This document shows, one piece after another, positions 16,789 through 24,092 of a stretch of DNA of 35,510 bases. The position numbers and the translations under genes are program-made. The notes under the pieces were generated by a model. The model did not search any database and was not told where the DNA came from. It was given only the letters and a program-made list of their open reading frames with translations. The stretch's first letter is position 1; every line of letters begins with the position of its first letter. Origin of the DNA: Rhodothermales bacterium (GTDB lineage: Bacteria; Bacteroidota; Rhodothermia; Rhodothermales; BA12); contig JACSSA010000076.1 in the NCBI GenBank assembly GCA_014879465.1, forward strand, positions 1 through 35,510, written 5' to 3'.

Positions 16789-17292
16789 TTAGTTCTTCGA
16801 CGGAAGCGTGTTGATGAAGTCGTCCACGAGGCGGCGGTTGGCGTCGCCGTCGAGGTTGGCGCGGAGCACCTTTTCGGCGGCCTGCACGGCCAGCGTGGCC
16901 ACTTCGGAGCGGAGTTCTTCGCGCAGGCTCGTCTTCTGGCGTTCGAGGTCGGCTTCGGCCTGCTCGCGGCGTTGCGCGAGTTCGGCGTTCAGCTCGTCCA
17001 CCCGCTGGGTGCGGGCGCGGTCGGCAGCCTCGTTGGCATCGGCGAGGAGCTTGCGGGCGTCGGCCTCAGCGGCGCGGCGGGCCGCGTCGTTGTCGGCCTG
17101 CAGCTGCTTGGCTTCGGCCAGCGCCAACTCGGCGCGGCGGATCGAGGCGTCGATCGTCTGTTCACGCTCGGCGAGAGCCTTCGTGACAGGGCCCCACGCG
17201 AACTTGCTCAGCAGGAAGAGCAGCAGCGTGAAGATGATGGCCGTCCAGAAGATCAGCCCGGCATTGGGAGCGAGGAGGTTCGCGGCAAGCAT
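16789..17292 (-). CDS. atpF: ATP synthase Fo subunit b
   Basis: Peripheral stalk subunit anchoring F1 delta/alpha to the membrane sector. The 167-residue protein has one N-terminal membrane helix (about 10-30, [21 protein letters not shown]), then [16 protein letters not shown] and a long Ala/Glu/Arg-rich coiled coil (about 40-150), the standard b architecture. Only one b-type gene is seen, so the stalk is probably a b homodimer. The ATG at 17292 places the membrane helix correctly. It lies between atpE and atpH; the 137-bp gap from atpE contains a long hairpin. Confidence 0.96.
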   Translation of the reverse strand: MLAANLLAPNAGLIFWTAIIFTLLLFLLSKFAWGPVTKALAEREQTIDASIRRAELALAEAKQLQADNDAARRAAEADARKLLADANEAADRARTQRVDELNAELAQRREQAEADLERQKTSLREELRSEVATLAVQAAEKVLRANLDGDANRRLVDDFINTLPSKN

Positions 17293-17339
17293 CGGAAAGC
17301 GGCGAAAGGAAGCGGCAAGGGAAGGTCACGGACGAAGCC

Positions 17340-17385
17340 GTTCCGGGTGCGCCACCTGCGGGTGAACAGGGGGCACATCCGGAAC
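17340..17385 (-). terminator. Long interrupted hairpin after atpE, possible attenuator
   Basis: GTTCCGG (17340-17346) pairs with CCGGAAC (17379-17385), extended by GTGC (17347-17350) with GCAC (17373-17376) across a 2-nt bulge. On the minus strand the stem is followed by GGCTTCGTCC, like the tails of other terminators here. It lies between the c-subunit stop and the b-subunit start, where partial termination would lower downstream expression relative to c. Confidence 0.4.
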
Positions 17386-17429
17386 GACCGGGCGCGCGGG
17401 CAAGCCGAGCGGCCAGCCGTCCGGCACGT

Positions 17430-17657
17430 TCACTTGATCGCGAGGAGGATGCAGATCACGAGGCCGAAGAGCGCCACGCCTTCGATGAGGGCGGCGGCGA
17501 TGATCATCGACGTCCGGATATCGCCGACGGCTTCGGGCTGACGGGCCGAGCCTTCCATGGCCGAAGCGGCGAGACGGCCGATGCCGAGGCCCGCGCCGAG
17601 GGCGACGAGGCCAGCGCCGATGCCGGCGCCGAGGTACGCGAGAGCGGTGGGTTCCAT
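17430..17657 (-). CDS. atpE: ATP synthase Fo subunit c
   Basis: Rotor-ring proteolipid. From the ATG at 17657 it is 75 residues, two membrane helices joined by the polar loop ARQPEA (about 38-43). The first helix has the GAGIGAGLVALGAGLGIG glycine pattern; the second holds the ion-binding carboxylate Glu59 (ALIEGVALF). Sodium-type rings carry a Gln in helix 1 and Ser/Thr after the Glu; here the residues are Gly/Arg and Gly, so proton coupling is expected. An open frame extends 39 codons further upstream but lacks family similarity. It sits between atpB and atpF with structured gaps on both sides. Confidence 0.97.
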   Translation of the reverse strand: MEPTALAYLGAGIGAGLVALGAGLGIGRLAASAMEGSARQPEAVGDIRTSMIIAAALIEGVALFGLVICILLAIK

Positions 17658-17696
17658 ACGAGGAGGTTGGGTTGAGAGAAACGAAGAGCGAAAGAC

Positions 17697-17720
17697 GCGC
17701 CGAAGCCACCGGCCCGGCGC
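17697..17720 (-). other. Hairpin in the atpB-atpE gap
   Basis: GCGCCG (17697-17702) and CGGCGC (17715-17720) form a 6-bp stem with a further GCC/GGC pair inside. On the minus strand it is followed by GTCTTTCGCTCTTCGTTTC, a T-rich stretch leading to the atpE start. It could act as a partial terminator or processing site. Confidence 0.4.
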
Positions 17721-17736
17721 ACGGTTTGCAAAAGAA

Positions 17737-19020
17737 TCAGGCGGTGAGCGCCATCTGTCCGTTGAGCTGGTCAACGTCGCCCGCCGGGTGCAGGTCGTGG
17801 CGTGCGCCCGGCCCGTGGTCGTGGTCGTGCCCGTGGTCGTCGTGCGAGGCCACGGCCATCCCGATGAAGATGGCCGAGAGCATCGTGAACACGTACGCTT
17901 GCAGGAACGCGACGAGGATTTCGAGCAGGTAGATGAACAGCGCCATCGCCACGCTCACCGGCGCTACGCCGAGGCCCGCGCCGGTGCCGAAGAGGTTCGA
18001 GAAGACGAAGATCAGCCCGATCAGGTTGAGGATCACGAGGTGCCCGGCCGTCATGTTGGCGAACAGACGAATGGCGAGGGCGAAGGGCTTGGTGAAGAGG
18101 CCCATCACTTCCACCGGAATCAGGATCGGCTTGACGAACGTGGGCACGCCCGGCGGCCAAAAGATGTGCTTCCAGTAGTCCTTCGACGCGAACAGGTTGG
18201 TGGCGAAGAAGGTGAAGAGCGCCAGCACCGCCGTCACGGCGATGTTGGCCGTGGCGGTCGCCCCAAACGGAAGCAGCCCGAGGAAGTTGAGAATCAGAAT
18301 GAAGAAGAACGCCGTGAGCAGGTACGGGACGAACTTGTCCGCCTTCTCGCCGATGTTGGGCTGGGCAATGTCGTTGCGCACAAACTGGACGAGCGCCTCG
18401 AAGGCGTTCTGGAGTTTGCCACGCGGGGCGCTCGTGCGGCCCGTGCCTGCCCGGTAGCGGCGAGACATGGCCAAGGCCCACACGAGCAGCAGCGTGCTGC
18501 CGATGAGCATGAAGAGCAGGTGGCGCGTGAACGACAGGTCGAGCACGATCTTTCCGCCGTCGGCGGGCGAGAGCGTGGCGTCGAGGTGCTGGTGGTTGGC
18601 GATGAGCGCCTCGGCAGTGGTAGACGTGGCGGCGTGGCCGTGGTCGTTGGTGCCGTGCTCGGCCGCCGCGGCCGCGTGGGTCGTATCAGCAGGCGACGTG
18701 TGATCGACCGCGTGAGGCGCTGCTTCTTCGTGGGCTGCGCCGTGGCCTTCGAGCGTTCCGACGTAGCGGTGGGAAAGGAGGGCAGCCTTCGTCGAGGCGA
18801 ACGCGTCGAAGCCGAGGCTGCCGTCGGCGCGGCGCACCACGAACAGGCGCGGCAGCTCCCATGCCCCAAACGGCGAGAAGTCGACGTAGTAGCCGTCGGA
18901 CGTGTGGTGGAGCGCGTCGAGCTTCTCCTCGTCGCCGCTGGCGTGCGCCGCCGGAGCAGCCACGACGAGCAGAGCGATCAGAAGCGAGATGCCCCGAAGG
19001 GACGCAAGCAGGCGGTTCAT
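17737..19020 (-). CDS. atpB: ATP synthase Fo subunit a with signal peptide and His-rich segments
   Basis: Stator half-channel for protons against the c ring. From the ATG at 19020 it has 427 residues, much longer than the 271 of E. coli. A signal peptide (about 1-28, ending AHAS) and a long extracytoplasmic N-terminal region are usual for Bacteroidota AtpB. The conserved transmembrane core includes LNFLGLLPFG, the essential Arg in FALAIRLFANMTAGH, and a C-terminal LEILVAFLQAYVFTMLSAIFIG (given in part). Unusual are a His-rich linker at about 90-150 and a C-terminal tail with seven His within 20 residues (about 392-411). The ATG overlaps the upstream gene's stop as ATGA, so translation is probably coupled. 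Confidence 0.96.
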   Translation of the reverse strand: MNRLLASLRGISLLIALLVVAAPAAHASGDEEKLDALHHTSDGYYVDFSPFGAWELPRLFVVRRADGSLGFDAFASTKAALLSHRYVGTLEGHGAAHEEAAPHAVDHTSPADTTHAAAAAEHGTNDHGHAATSTTAEALIANHQHLDATLSPADGGKIVLDLSFTRHLLFMLIGSTLLLVWALAMSRRYRAGTGRTSAPRGKLQNAFEALVQFVRNDIAQPNIGEKADKFVPYLLTAFFFILILNFLGLLPFGATATANIAVTAVLALFTFFATNLFASKDYWKHIFWPPGVPTFVKPILIPVEVMGLFTKPFALAIRLFANMTAGHLVILNLIGLIFVFSNLFGTGAGLGVAPVSVAMALFIYLLEILVAFLQAYVFTMLSAIFIGMAVASHDDHGHDHDHGPGARHDLHPAGDVDQLNGQMALTA

Positions 19021-19319
19021 ACAGGAGACGAAGGCGGCTCGTGCCGATGCCGGGCCAGTGCGGCAACCTCGCGGGCGAGGCCGACGGCAAAGACGGCGGC
19101 AAACGTGCCGATGAACATCCCTCGGTGAAGCGGGACGGCGACCAGCACGGTGGCGACGAGAGCGAGCGTAAAGAGCAGACGCACCCCCAGCCCGCCCAGC
19201 GCGATCTCGACGAACCGCTTCGGAAACCGGTAGGCGAGGCGGTGCGTGGCGGCGGTCGCCAGCGCGTAGCCCATCCCAAGGACGGCTCCCAATGCGGCAC
19301 TCCATCCGATTCCGAGCAT
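19017..19319 (-). CDS. Small membrane protein, AtpI-like (ATP synthase subunit I)
   Basis: A 100-residue hydrophobic protein with about three to four membrane helices (roughly 4-24, 38-60 and 66-86), a central GLGVRLLFTL and a basic C-terminal tail. Sequence match to AtpI is weak. The call comes mainly from its position: it directly precedes atpB with an ATGA overlap and follows an AtpZ-like gene, the usual site of atpI, whose product helps c-ring assembly. The ATG at 19319 is preferred over a TTG 20 codons upstream. If not AtpI, it is an uncharacterised protein tied to Fo by translational coupling. Confidence 0.6.
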   Translation of the reverse strand: MLGIGWSAALGAVLGMGYALATAATHRLAYRFPKRFVEIALGGLGVRLLFTLALVATVLVAVPLHRGMFIGTFAAVFAVGLAREVAALARHRHEPPSSPV

Positions 19320-19442
19320 AGCGTGCGGGTCGTAATGGCGAGCATCGTGCTGCCACGCGGGTGCGAGGTAGCACAGCAAATTACGGATTTCGCCCGTGCA
19401 GAGGCCAGTAAGGGCGGGTGAATACGAGGCGAATCGCCGGTC

Positions 19443-19721
19443 TCAGCCCAGGCCGATCTTGCCGTCGCCGTTGTAATCTTTTTGGGGCTTGGCCGTCTGT
19501 TTCGCCAGGCGGTAGAGCAGTGCGCCGATGCCAAGGAACGCCACCACGATGCCCGCGAGCATCAGCCACGGGCGCGTGCCCAGCCGTCCGTCGAGCCAGT
19601 AGCCCAGCAGCGTTAGGCCGGCGAGCGTGCCCGCAATCTGCGCGCCGAGGCTGAAGTACGGGCCAGCCTCGGCGAGGCCTCGGTACGGGTTCGCGCTTTT
19701 GCGTTGAGGAGAGGAGGGCAT
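19443..19721 (-). CDS. AtpZ/AtpI-family small membrane protein
   Basis: A 92-residue protein with two membrane helices (about 26-44 and 52-70). The pattern GPYFSLGAQIAGTLAGLTLLGYWLD (seen in part) followed by a second helix and a charged tail fits the AtpZ/AtpI family, often encoded ahead of ATP synthase genes and linked in some species to magnesium or calcium transport with AtpI. The start is ATG at 19721; a longer frame upstream lacks homology. The last 11 residues, DYNGDGKIGLG, look like the first part of an EF-hand or dockerin calcium loop but lack the position-12 acid. A 123-bp gap separates it from the AtpI-like gene. Confidence 0.72.
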   Translation of the reverse strand: MPSSPQRKSANPYRGLAEAGPYFSLGAQIAGTLAGLTLLGYWLDGRLGTRPWLMLAGIVVAFLGIGALLYRLAKQTAKPQKDYNGDGKIGLG

Positions 19722-19761
19722 CGGATTGGAATGGGCCAAGGCCGTCAAGCTACGCCTGCCG

Positions 19762-20358
19762 TCACCACGGCGCAAGAAACGGCTTGGGGTCTACCGGCTC
19801 GCCGTCCTGCCATACTTCGTAGTGCAGGTGCGGGCCGGTCGTCCACTCGCCCGTGTTGCCCGAAAGCGCCACGATGGTGCCTGCCCGGACGCGCTCGCCC
19901 GTGCGCACGAGTAGCCGTTTGTTGTGTTTGAAAACGGTGGTGAGGCCGTATGCGTGTTGCAGTACCACCGTCTTGCCGCCGGTAACCGTCTCGTCGGCCA
20001 AGACGACCACGCCATCAGCAGGGGCCGTGACGGCGGTGTTTTCGGGCACGGCAAGGTCTACGCCCCAATGGTTGATGGTGGGGTCGAACTCGCGCGAGAC
20101 AAACCCGGTGAGCGGCGGCAGCAGGGCTGCTGAGGTCAGCGAGTCGGAGGGCGGCACCGCTGGCGATACCGTAGCGACGGGTAGCGCTGAAGAGGGTGGC
20201 GACCACGACGTGGCTTGGTAGACGGCCACGGCCAAAAGCGCCACAATGCCCAAGGCTCCGGCGAGCAACGCGGCGGCGACCCGTCGCGCACGCCGGGCCT
20301 GCAACGTTCCGCGCGGAACGTCGGCGGACGAGGAAGCCGAGCGAGGTAAAGCCAGCAT
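19762..20358 (-). CDS. Membrane-anchored M23 family metallopeptidase
   Basis: A 198-residue protein with a basic N-terminus, one membrane helix at about 26-47, a Pro/Ser-rich linker, and an M23 (LytM/lysostaphin-type) domain at about 85-195. Zinc ligands are H97 and D101 (NHWGVD) and H179 in GPHLHYEVW, with H145 and H177 as further active-site histidines, so it appears catalytically competent. The domain should lie in the periplasm and act on peptidoglycan. It starts with ATG at 20358; the longer upstream frame is antisense to rpsT. Its stop is 40 bp before the atpZ-like start on the same strand, so co-transcription with the atp genes is possible but not shown. It is divergent from rpsT. Confidence 0.9.
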   Translation of the reverse strand: MLALPRSASSSADVPRGTLQARRARRVAAALLAGALGIVALLAVAVYQATSWSPPSSALPVATVSPAVPPSDSLTSAALLPPLTGFVSREFDPTINHWGVDLAVPENTAVTAPADGVVVLADETVTGGKTVVLQHAYGLTTVFKHNKRLLVRTGERVRAGTIVALSGNTGEWTTGPHLHYEVWQDGEPVDPKPFLAPW

Positions 20359-20460
20359 AGAGGGGAGCAAACGAGACGCCGGATGCGTAGCAGAGACGCG
20401 TGAACCTACTGTTTCGGCTGTTCGGGTTCGGTGTGAACGGTGTGAAACTGCAGGGTTGGG

Positions 20461-20490
20461 TTGATCTATCCCGAAGCATAGCCGTACCAT
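20461..20490 (+). promoter_or_regulatory. Possible rpsT promoter
   Basis: TTGATC (20461-20466) is followed after 18 bp by TACCAT (20485-20490), placing the transcript start about 20 nt before the rpsT ATG at 20518. The TACC core resembles the TTACCTT element seen before three other genes at nearly the same distance from the start codon. Confidence 0.3.
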
Positions 20491-20517
20491 ACCCCACTTT
20501 CCTTTCGACCAACAACT

Positions 20518-20769
20518 ATGCCGCAGCACAAGTCCGCTGAGAAGCGCGTTCGTCAAACCGAGAAGCGCCGCACGCGCAACCGTCTTCACCGCAGCCGGAT
20601 GCGGACGCTTCTCAAGAAACTTGTTGCCACCACCGACAAGGCGGAGGCCACCGATCTGCTCAACACCGCCAAGGCCTACCTCGACCGGCTGGCCGCCAAG
20701 GGCATCATCCACAAGAACAAGGCTGCTAACACCAAGAGCACCCTTGATCGGAGCGTCGCAGCCCTTTGA
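20518..20769 (+). CDS. rpsT: Ribosomal protein S20
   Basis: Small-subunit ribosomal protein that binds 16S rRNA early in assembly. The 83-residue, strongly basic helical protein has the family N terminus PQHKSAEKRVRQTEKRRTRN (20 residues), an SRMRTLLKK segment and the C-terminal GIIHKNKAANTKSTLDR. The ATG at 20518 gives the standard start. It is monocistronic: divergent from the M23 gene and followed by a short hairpin. S20 genes are often autoregulated at translation; nothing specific to that is seen here. Confidence 0.97.
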   Translation: MPQHKSAEKRVRQTEKRRTRNRLHRSRMRTLLKKLVATTDKAEATDLLNTAKAYLDRLAAKGIIHKNKAANTKSTLDRSVAAL

Positions 20770-20772
20770 TGC

Positions 20773-20786
20773 GGCGCTGAAGCGCC
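20773..20786 (+). terminator. Short terminator-like hairpin after rpsT
   Basis: GGCGC (20773-20777) and GCGCC (20782-20786) form a 5-bp stem with loop TGAA, extendable to 6 bp with a 2-nt loop. It starts 3 bp after the rpsT stop and is followed by CGTTGCTTGTCT. Confidence 0.4.
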
Positions 20787-21069
20787 CGTTGCTTGTCTAA
20801 CGTGTGAAGAATACAAATCTTGAAACGGCACGACGAGCAGAGTGGCGCAGGCCTTAAGTCATTGAAAATGGGGATCTTGTGTGATTTTGTGCAGATGGTG
20901 GATATGTCTCAGTCTTGTAAGGACGCCGATGGGGCTTGACTTCGGGGCGTCTAAGTGCCGAAACTTCTTTCGAATCCCTTGGGGAAATTGCGTTTCTTGT
21001 CGTCTGTGCCGTGTGCTCGGAGGCGCGTCTCGATATCCCCTTCCACCCTCACCCCTGCAACCCTACTGC
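20787..21069 (+). promoter_or_regulatory. Long relatively AT-rich leader upstream of the OmpA/PKD gene
   Basis: This roughly 280-bp stretch has no gene I can support. It is visibly richer in A and T than its surroundings. One candidate promoter is TTGCTT with TACAAA 17 bp later near 20788-20816, which would give a leader of more than 250 nt; other weak TTG elements occur near 20936. I found no long hairpin or recognisable riboswitch in it. Abundant outer-membrane proteins often have long regulated leaders, so this is the best place to look for control of the downstream gene. Confidence 0.25.
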
Positions 21070-21074
21070 GGAGG
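21070..21074 (+). promoter_or_regulatory. Canonical ribosome binding site of the OmpA/PKD gene
   Basis: GGAGG lies 5 nt before the ATG at 21080. It fixes this start rather than the longer open frame reaching back to 20936, and it stands out because the other starts I examined lack such a sequence, as is normal for Bacteroidota. Confidence 0.6.
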
Positions 21075-21079
21075 CTTTT

Positions 21080-22669
21080 ATGAATATCCCTACCAAGCGT
21101 AGCGTAGCTTTTGGCGTGCTGGCTCTGTCGATGGCCGCTCCGGCGGTGGCGCAGAACTTGCGCCCGGAGAAGACGCTTTACATCCTGCCGCGCATCGGCA
21201 TCACCAGCTACTACGGCGACTTCGACCAGAATCTCTTCGACTTCAACGATTGGGGTCAAGACACGCAGTTCCCGACGATTCCGGTAGGCCTTGCCGTCGA
21301 GCTCGGCTACCAGTTCACCCCAGCGGTTGCGTTGGGTCTCTCCGGCCAGTTCGGCAACTTCCCGACCATCTACTCCGATCTGAAGGCCAACGGCGCGATA
21401 CCGTCGCACGCCGAGAAGGAGTACACGCACCGGTACACGGGCGCGGCCGTCCTCCGTTTCACGGCGGGCGCTCGCTCGTCGAAAGTTGCTCCGTACCTCG
21501 AACTCGGTGGTGCAGTCGTGACGGGCAACTCGTGCGAAGCTGGCACAACGCGCACCTGTGCGACGGGCAATGAGCAGTATGGTTTCGGCCCCCGTGTCGG
21601 TCTGGGTCTCGACATCGTGATGAACCGCCGCACGTCGCTGATCTTCGGCCTCGCGTCGGATATCATTCTCGACGACAATGCCGCGGACGGTAGCGATATG
21701 CCGGCTGCGAATCCGACGGACGTGAACCCGGCCGACTCGCCCAGCTTCGACGTGCTGAGCATGCTCAGCCTTGGCCTGAAGATCAACTTCAAGCCGGCCT
21801 TCTCGCCGGTGGACGTGATCGCCATCGATGGCCCGGCTGCGCTGCAGACCGGCCAGACGGGCAACTACTCGGCCACCACCAACGACGGCATGGCGACGCT
21901 CCCGGTGTCCTACATGTGGGACTTCGGTGACGGCTCGACGGCGGAAGGTCTCTCGGCTTCTCACGGCTACAATGCTTCTGGCGTTTACAACGTGACGTTC
22001 ACGGCCTCGAACAGCGGCTCGACCGACTCGGCGACGATGACCACCACGGTCACCAACCCGCCGGTGCCGGCCGAAATCCTGTCGAACACGGCTACGCCGG
22101 CCACGCAGTGCATCAACCAAGCCGTTCGCTTCTCGGCGACGGGCCGTGGCGATGCGCCGGTGTCCTACACATGGAACTTCGGCGACGGGTCGACGGGCAC
22201 GGGCATGACCCCGAGCCACACCTACACGCGCCCCGGCACCTACACGGTGACGGTGACCGGCTCCAACGCCTCGGGCAGCAACAGCCGCTCGACGACGGTG
22301 ACGGTCAACTCGTGCGAGCAGCCGCCGGTGGTTGACAACTGCGCCCTCAGCATCTCCGAGCTCAACTCGTCGTACTTCGACCGCAACAGCTCGGTGATCA
22401 CCGAGCAGGGCCGGATGCGCCTGATGGAGAACGTGGACGTGATGCGCCGCTGCTTGCCGCTGCGCGCCAACCTCGTCGGTTACGCCTCGCGTGGCGAGGT
22501 CAACCCGCAGGAGCTTTCCGAAGCCCGCGCTCGCTCGGTCATGCAGTTCTATGTGGATAACGGCATCGATGCCTCGCGCCTGACGATGGAAGGCCGTGGC
22601 ATGATGGGCGGCTCCAAGAAGGACGACGTGAACCAGTACCGCCGCGTGGACACGCTGCCGGTTCGCTAA
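21080..22669 (+). CDS. OmpA-family outer-membrane protein with two PKD domains
   Basis: A 529-residue exported protein. The signal peptide (1-25, ending PAVAQ) precedes a predicted outer-membrane beta-barrel (about 27-245) rich in alternating aromatic residues such as GITSYYGDF and LGYQFTPAVALGLSGQF. Two PKD beta-sandwich repeats follow, marked by WDFGDGS (W280) and WNFGDGS (W365). The C terminus (about 420-529) is OmpA-like, normally binding peptidoglycan. There the usual GHTD motif reads GYAS, with Ser470 where the diaminopimelate-binding Asp is expected, while Arg483 is kept. Binding may be weakened or different. A good ribosome binding site and strong downstream terminator suggest high expression. 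A second OmpA gene follows on the same strand. Confidence 0.88.
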   Translation: MNIPTKRSVAFGVLALSMAAPAVAQNLRPEKTLYILPRIGITSYYGDFDQNLFDFNDWGQDTQFPTIPVGLAVELGYQFTPAVALGLSGQFGNFPTIYSDLKANGAIPSHAEKEYTHRYTGAAVLRFTAGARSSKVAPYLELGGAVVTGNSCEAGTTRTCATGNEQYGFGPRVGLGLDIVMNRRTSLIFGLASDIILDDNAADGSDMPAANPTDVNPADSPSFDVLSMLSLGLKINFKPAFSPVDVIAIDGPAALQTGQTGNYSATTNDGMATLPVSYMWDFGDGSTAEGLSASHGYNASGVYNVTFTASNSGSTDSATMTTTVTNPPVPAEILSNTATPATQCINQAVRFSATGRGDAPVSYTWNFGDGSTGTGMTPSHTYTRPGTYTVTVTGSNASGSNSRSTTVTVNSCEQPPVVDNCALSISELNSSYFDRNSSVITEQGRMRLMENVDVMRRCLPLRANLVGYASRGEVNPQELSEARARSVMQFYVDNGIDASRLTMEGRGMMGGSKKDDVNQYRRVDTLPVR

Positions 22670-22703
22670 GCGCCAGCACCGATTGGCTCTGCCGATCCGA
22701 CGA

Positions 22704-22730
22704 GGGCGGCCCTGCGACGCAGGGCCGCCC
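22704..22730 (+). terminator. Strong intrinsic terminator of the OmpA/PKD gene
   Basis: GGGCGGCCCTGC (22704-22715) and GCAGGGCCGCCC (22719-22730) form a perfect 12-bp stem with a 3-nt loop, 34 bp after the stop codon, extendable outward by A-T and CGACG/CGTCG with one bulge. The tail is TTCGTCGTT. Confidence 0.85.
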
Positions 22731-22875
22731 TTCGTCGTTAAAAGCACGCGGTAGGGCGCATCTACGTCATCCACCGGCCGTCGCCATTTGAGACGAGCAC
22801 GGTTTGCGCCGATTCCTTTTGGTGTGGCAACGTTTTTGCGGCTGTCCGTTTTTGTCTCCCGTCTTCCTCTAACCG

Positions 22876-24039
22876 ATGCGCTTGCCCCTTTTCAAGCCTC
22901 TGCTGCTCGTCGCGCTGGCCCTCGCCTGCGTGGGCGTTGCCGCACCTGCCACTGCCCAGAGCAATGCGTTCCGCGCCAGCAAAGTCCACCTCGGGGCGGG
23001 GCTGGGTTATTTCTCCTATTACGGCCCACGCGACCTCACGCAGGCACGTTCGCGCTCCAACGACATCACGCGCTCGTCGTCGGCAGGTGTGCTGCTGGGG
23101 TCGTTCCCGCTCAATCGCCACTTGTTCTTCCGAGGCATGGTGGGCACGACCAGCCTAAATGCCGACAGTCTGCTGGGCACGGCCGAGACCAACGAGTTTC
23201 TCACCGAGCGTCTCTACTTCTTTGAGCCGGAAGTGGTGTATGTGCCGGGGGCGCTGCGCGAAAGCCGGGTGATGCCCTACATCTACACCGGCTTCGGGGC
23301 GCTAATGGCCGATCCTTTCCGCCGTCGCCAGCAGCCGAACACGCCAGGCACGGGCCAGATTGGGCCGGAACGCACCGTGTGGGCGCTGCCCATTGGCGCA
23401 GGGTTGGACGTGGCGTTCACGCCGCGTGTCTCGGCGTTTGTGGACGCGAGCTACCGCTTCAACTTCTCGTATGTGGCCAACACCGAGAGCCGGGTGCATG
23501 ACATCAATCCGCACAACACAAGCCTCGTAATGGCCGGCCTGCGTTGGGGACTTGGTGCGCGGAGGGTGCGCGTGCCCATCGCACAGGCCCCGCCGCCGCC
23601 GCTGCCGCCCGCCATCGAGATTCCACCGTATCAGCCGCCGATCACCCGGCCCGATCCGCGTCCGCGTCGCTGCGAGCTGACCGAGCTGAACACCATCTAC
23701 TTCAACGTCGGCCAGATCGTGATTGCCGGGCAGAGCCGTGGCTTGCTCGACGCCAACGTGCAGGCGATCAAGCTCAATGCGGGCTGCTGCATCGAGATCG
23801 TGGGCTACACCGACACCGAAACCGGCGCGGAAGCCGTGCGCGTGTCGCAAGCTCGGGCGCAAGCCCTCTACGACGCCTATGTGCAGGCGGGCGTCGATCC
23901 GTCGAAGCTGCGCTTGCGGGCAGGCGGTATCGGGCCGAACTCGTGCTCCAAGGGCGAAGGCCCCGGCTGCCCGCGCAACCGCCGCGTGGAGAGCCGCCCG
24001 GCCGCCTGCCAGGCCGTGCAGGACGTCGGCAACAACTGA
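22876..24039 (+). CDS. OmpA-family outer-membrane protein
   Basis: A 387-residue exported protein. The signal peptide (1-28, ending PATAQ) is followed by a predicted beta-barrel (about 35-230), a Pro-rich linker (APPPPLPPAIEIPPYQPP), and a C-terminal OmpA-like peptidoglycan-binding domain (about 270-370). In that domain GYTD carries Asp313 and VSQARAQ carries Arg327, the pair expected to bind diaminopimelate, and NRRVES matches the terminal family motif. It therefore looks like a normal tether between outer membrane and cell wall, unlike the gene before it. The start is ATG at 22876, 145 bp after a strong terminator, so it has its own promoter; I could not identify it. A 13-bp hairpin follows. 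Confidence 0.88.
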   Translation: MRLPLFKPLLLVALALACVGVAAPATAQSNAFRASKVHLGAGLGYFSYYGPRDLTQARSRSNDITRSSSAGVLLGSFPLNRHLFFRGMVGTTSLNADSLLGTAETNEFLTERLYFFEPEVVYVPGALRESRVMPYIYTGFGALMADPFRRRQQPNTPGTGQIGPERTVWALPIGAGLDVAFTPRVSAFVDASYRFNFSYVANTESRVHDINPHNTSLVMAGLRWGLGARRVRVPIAQAPPPPLPPAIEIPPYQPPITRPDPRPRRCELTELNTIYFNVGQIVIAGQSRGLLDANVQAIKLNAGCCIEIVGYTDTETGAEAVRVSQARAQALYDAYVQAGVDPSKLRLRAGGIGPNSCSKGEGPGCPRNRRVESRPAACQAVQDVGNN

Positions 24040-24060
24040 ACGGCGTGCCCGAACAGCTTC

Positions 24061-24092
24061 GCGGGGGCGTGCGTTTCGGCGTACGCCCCCGC
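24061..24092 (+). terminator. Strong terminator after the second OmpA gene, ending 8 bp before queG
   Basis: GCGGGGGCGT (24061-24070) pairs perfectly with ACGCCCCCGC (24083-24092), extended inward by a G-T pair and CG/CG to 13 bp, with loop TTTCGG. The tail is CTTTCGTT, which runs directly into the queG ATG at 24101. Confidence 0.85.

Noticed and set aside
17430-17657. Sodium-coupled ATP synthase
   Set aside because: The c subunit has Glu59 but lacks the helix-1 Gln and the Ser/Thr after Glu that coordinate sodium.
22552-22560. Exact DnaA box (TGTGGATAA) inside the OmpA/PKD gene
   Set aside because: It encodes part of the conserved YVDNG segment of the OmpA domain and has no second box nearby; treated as chance.
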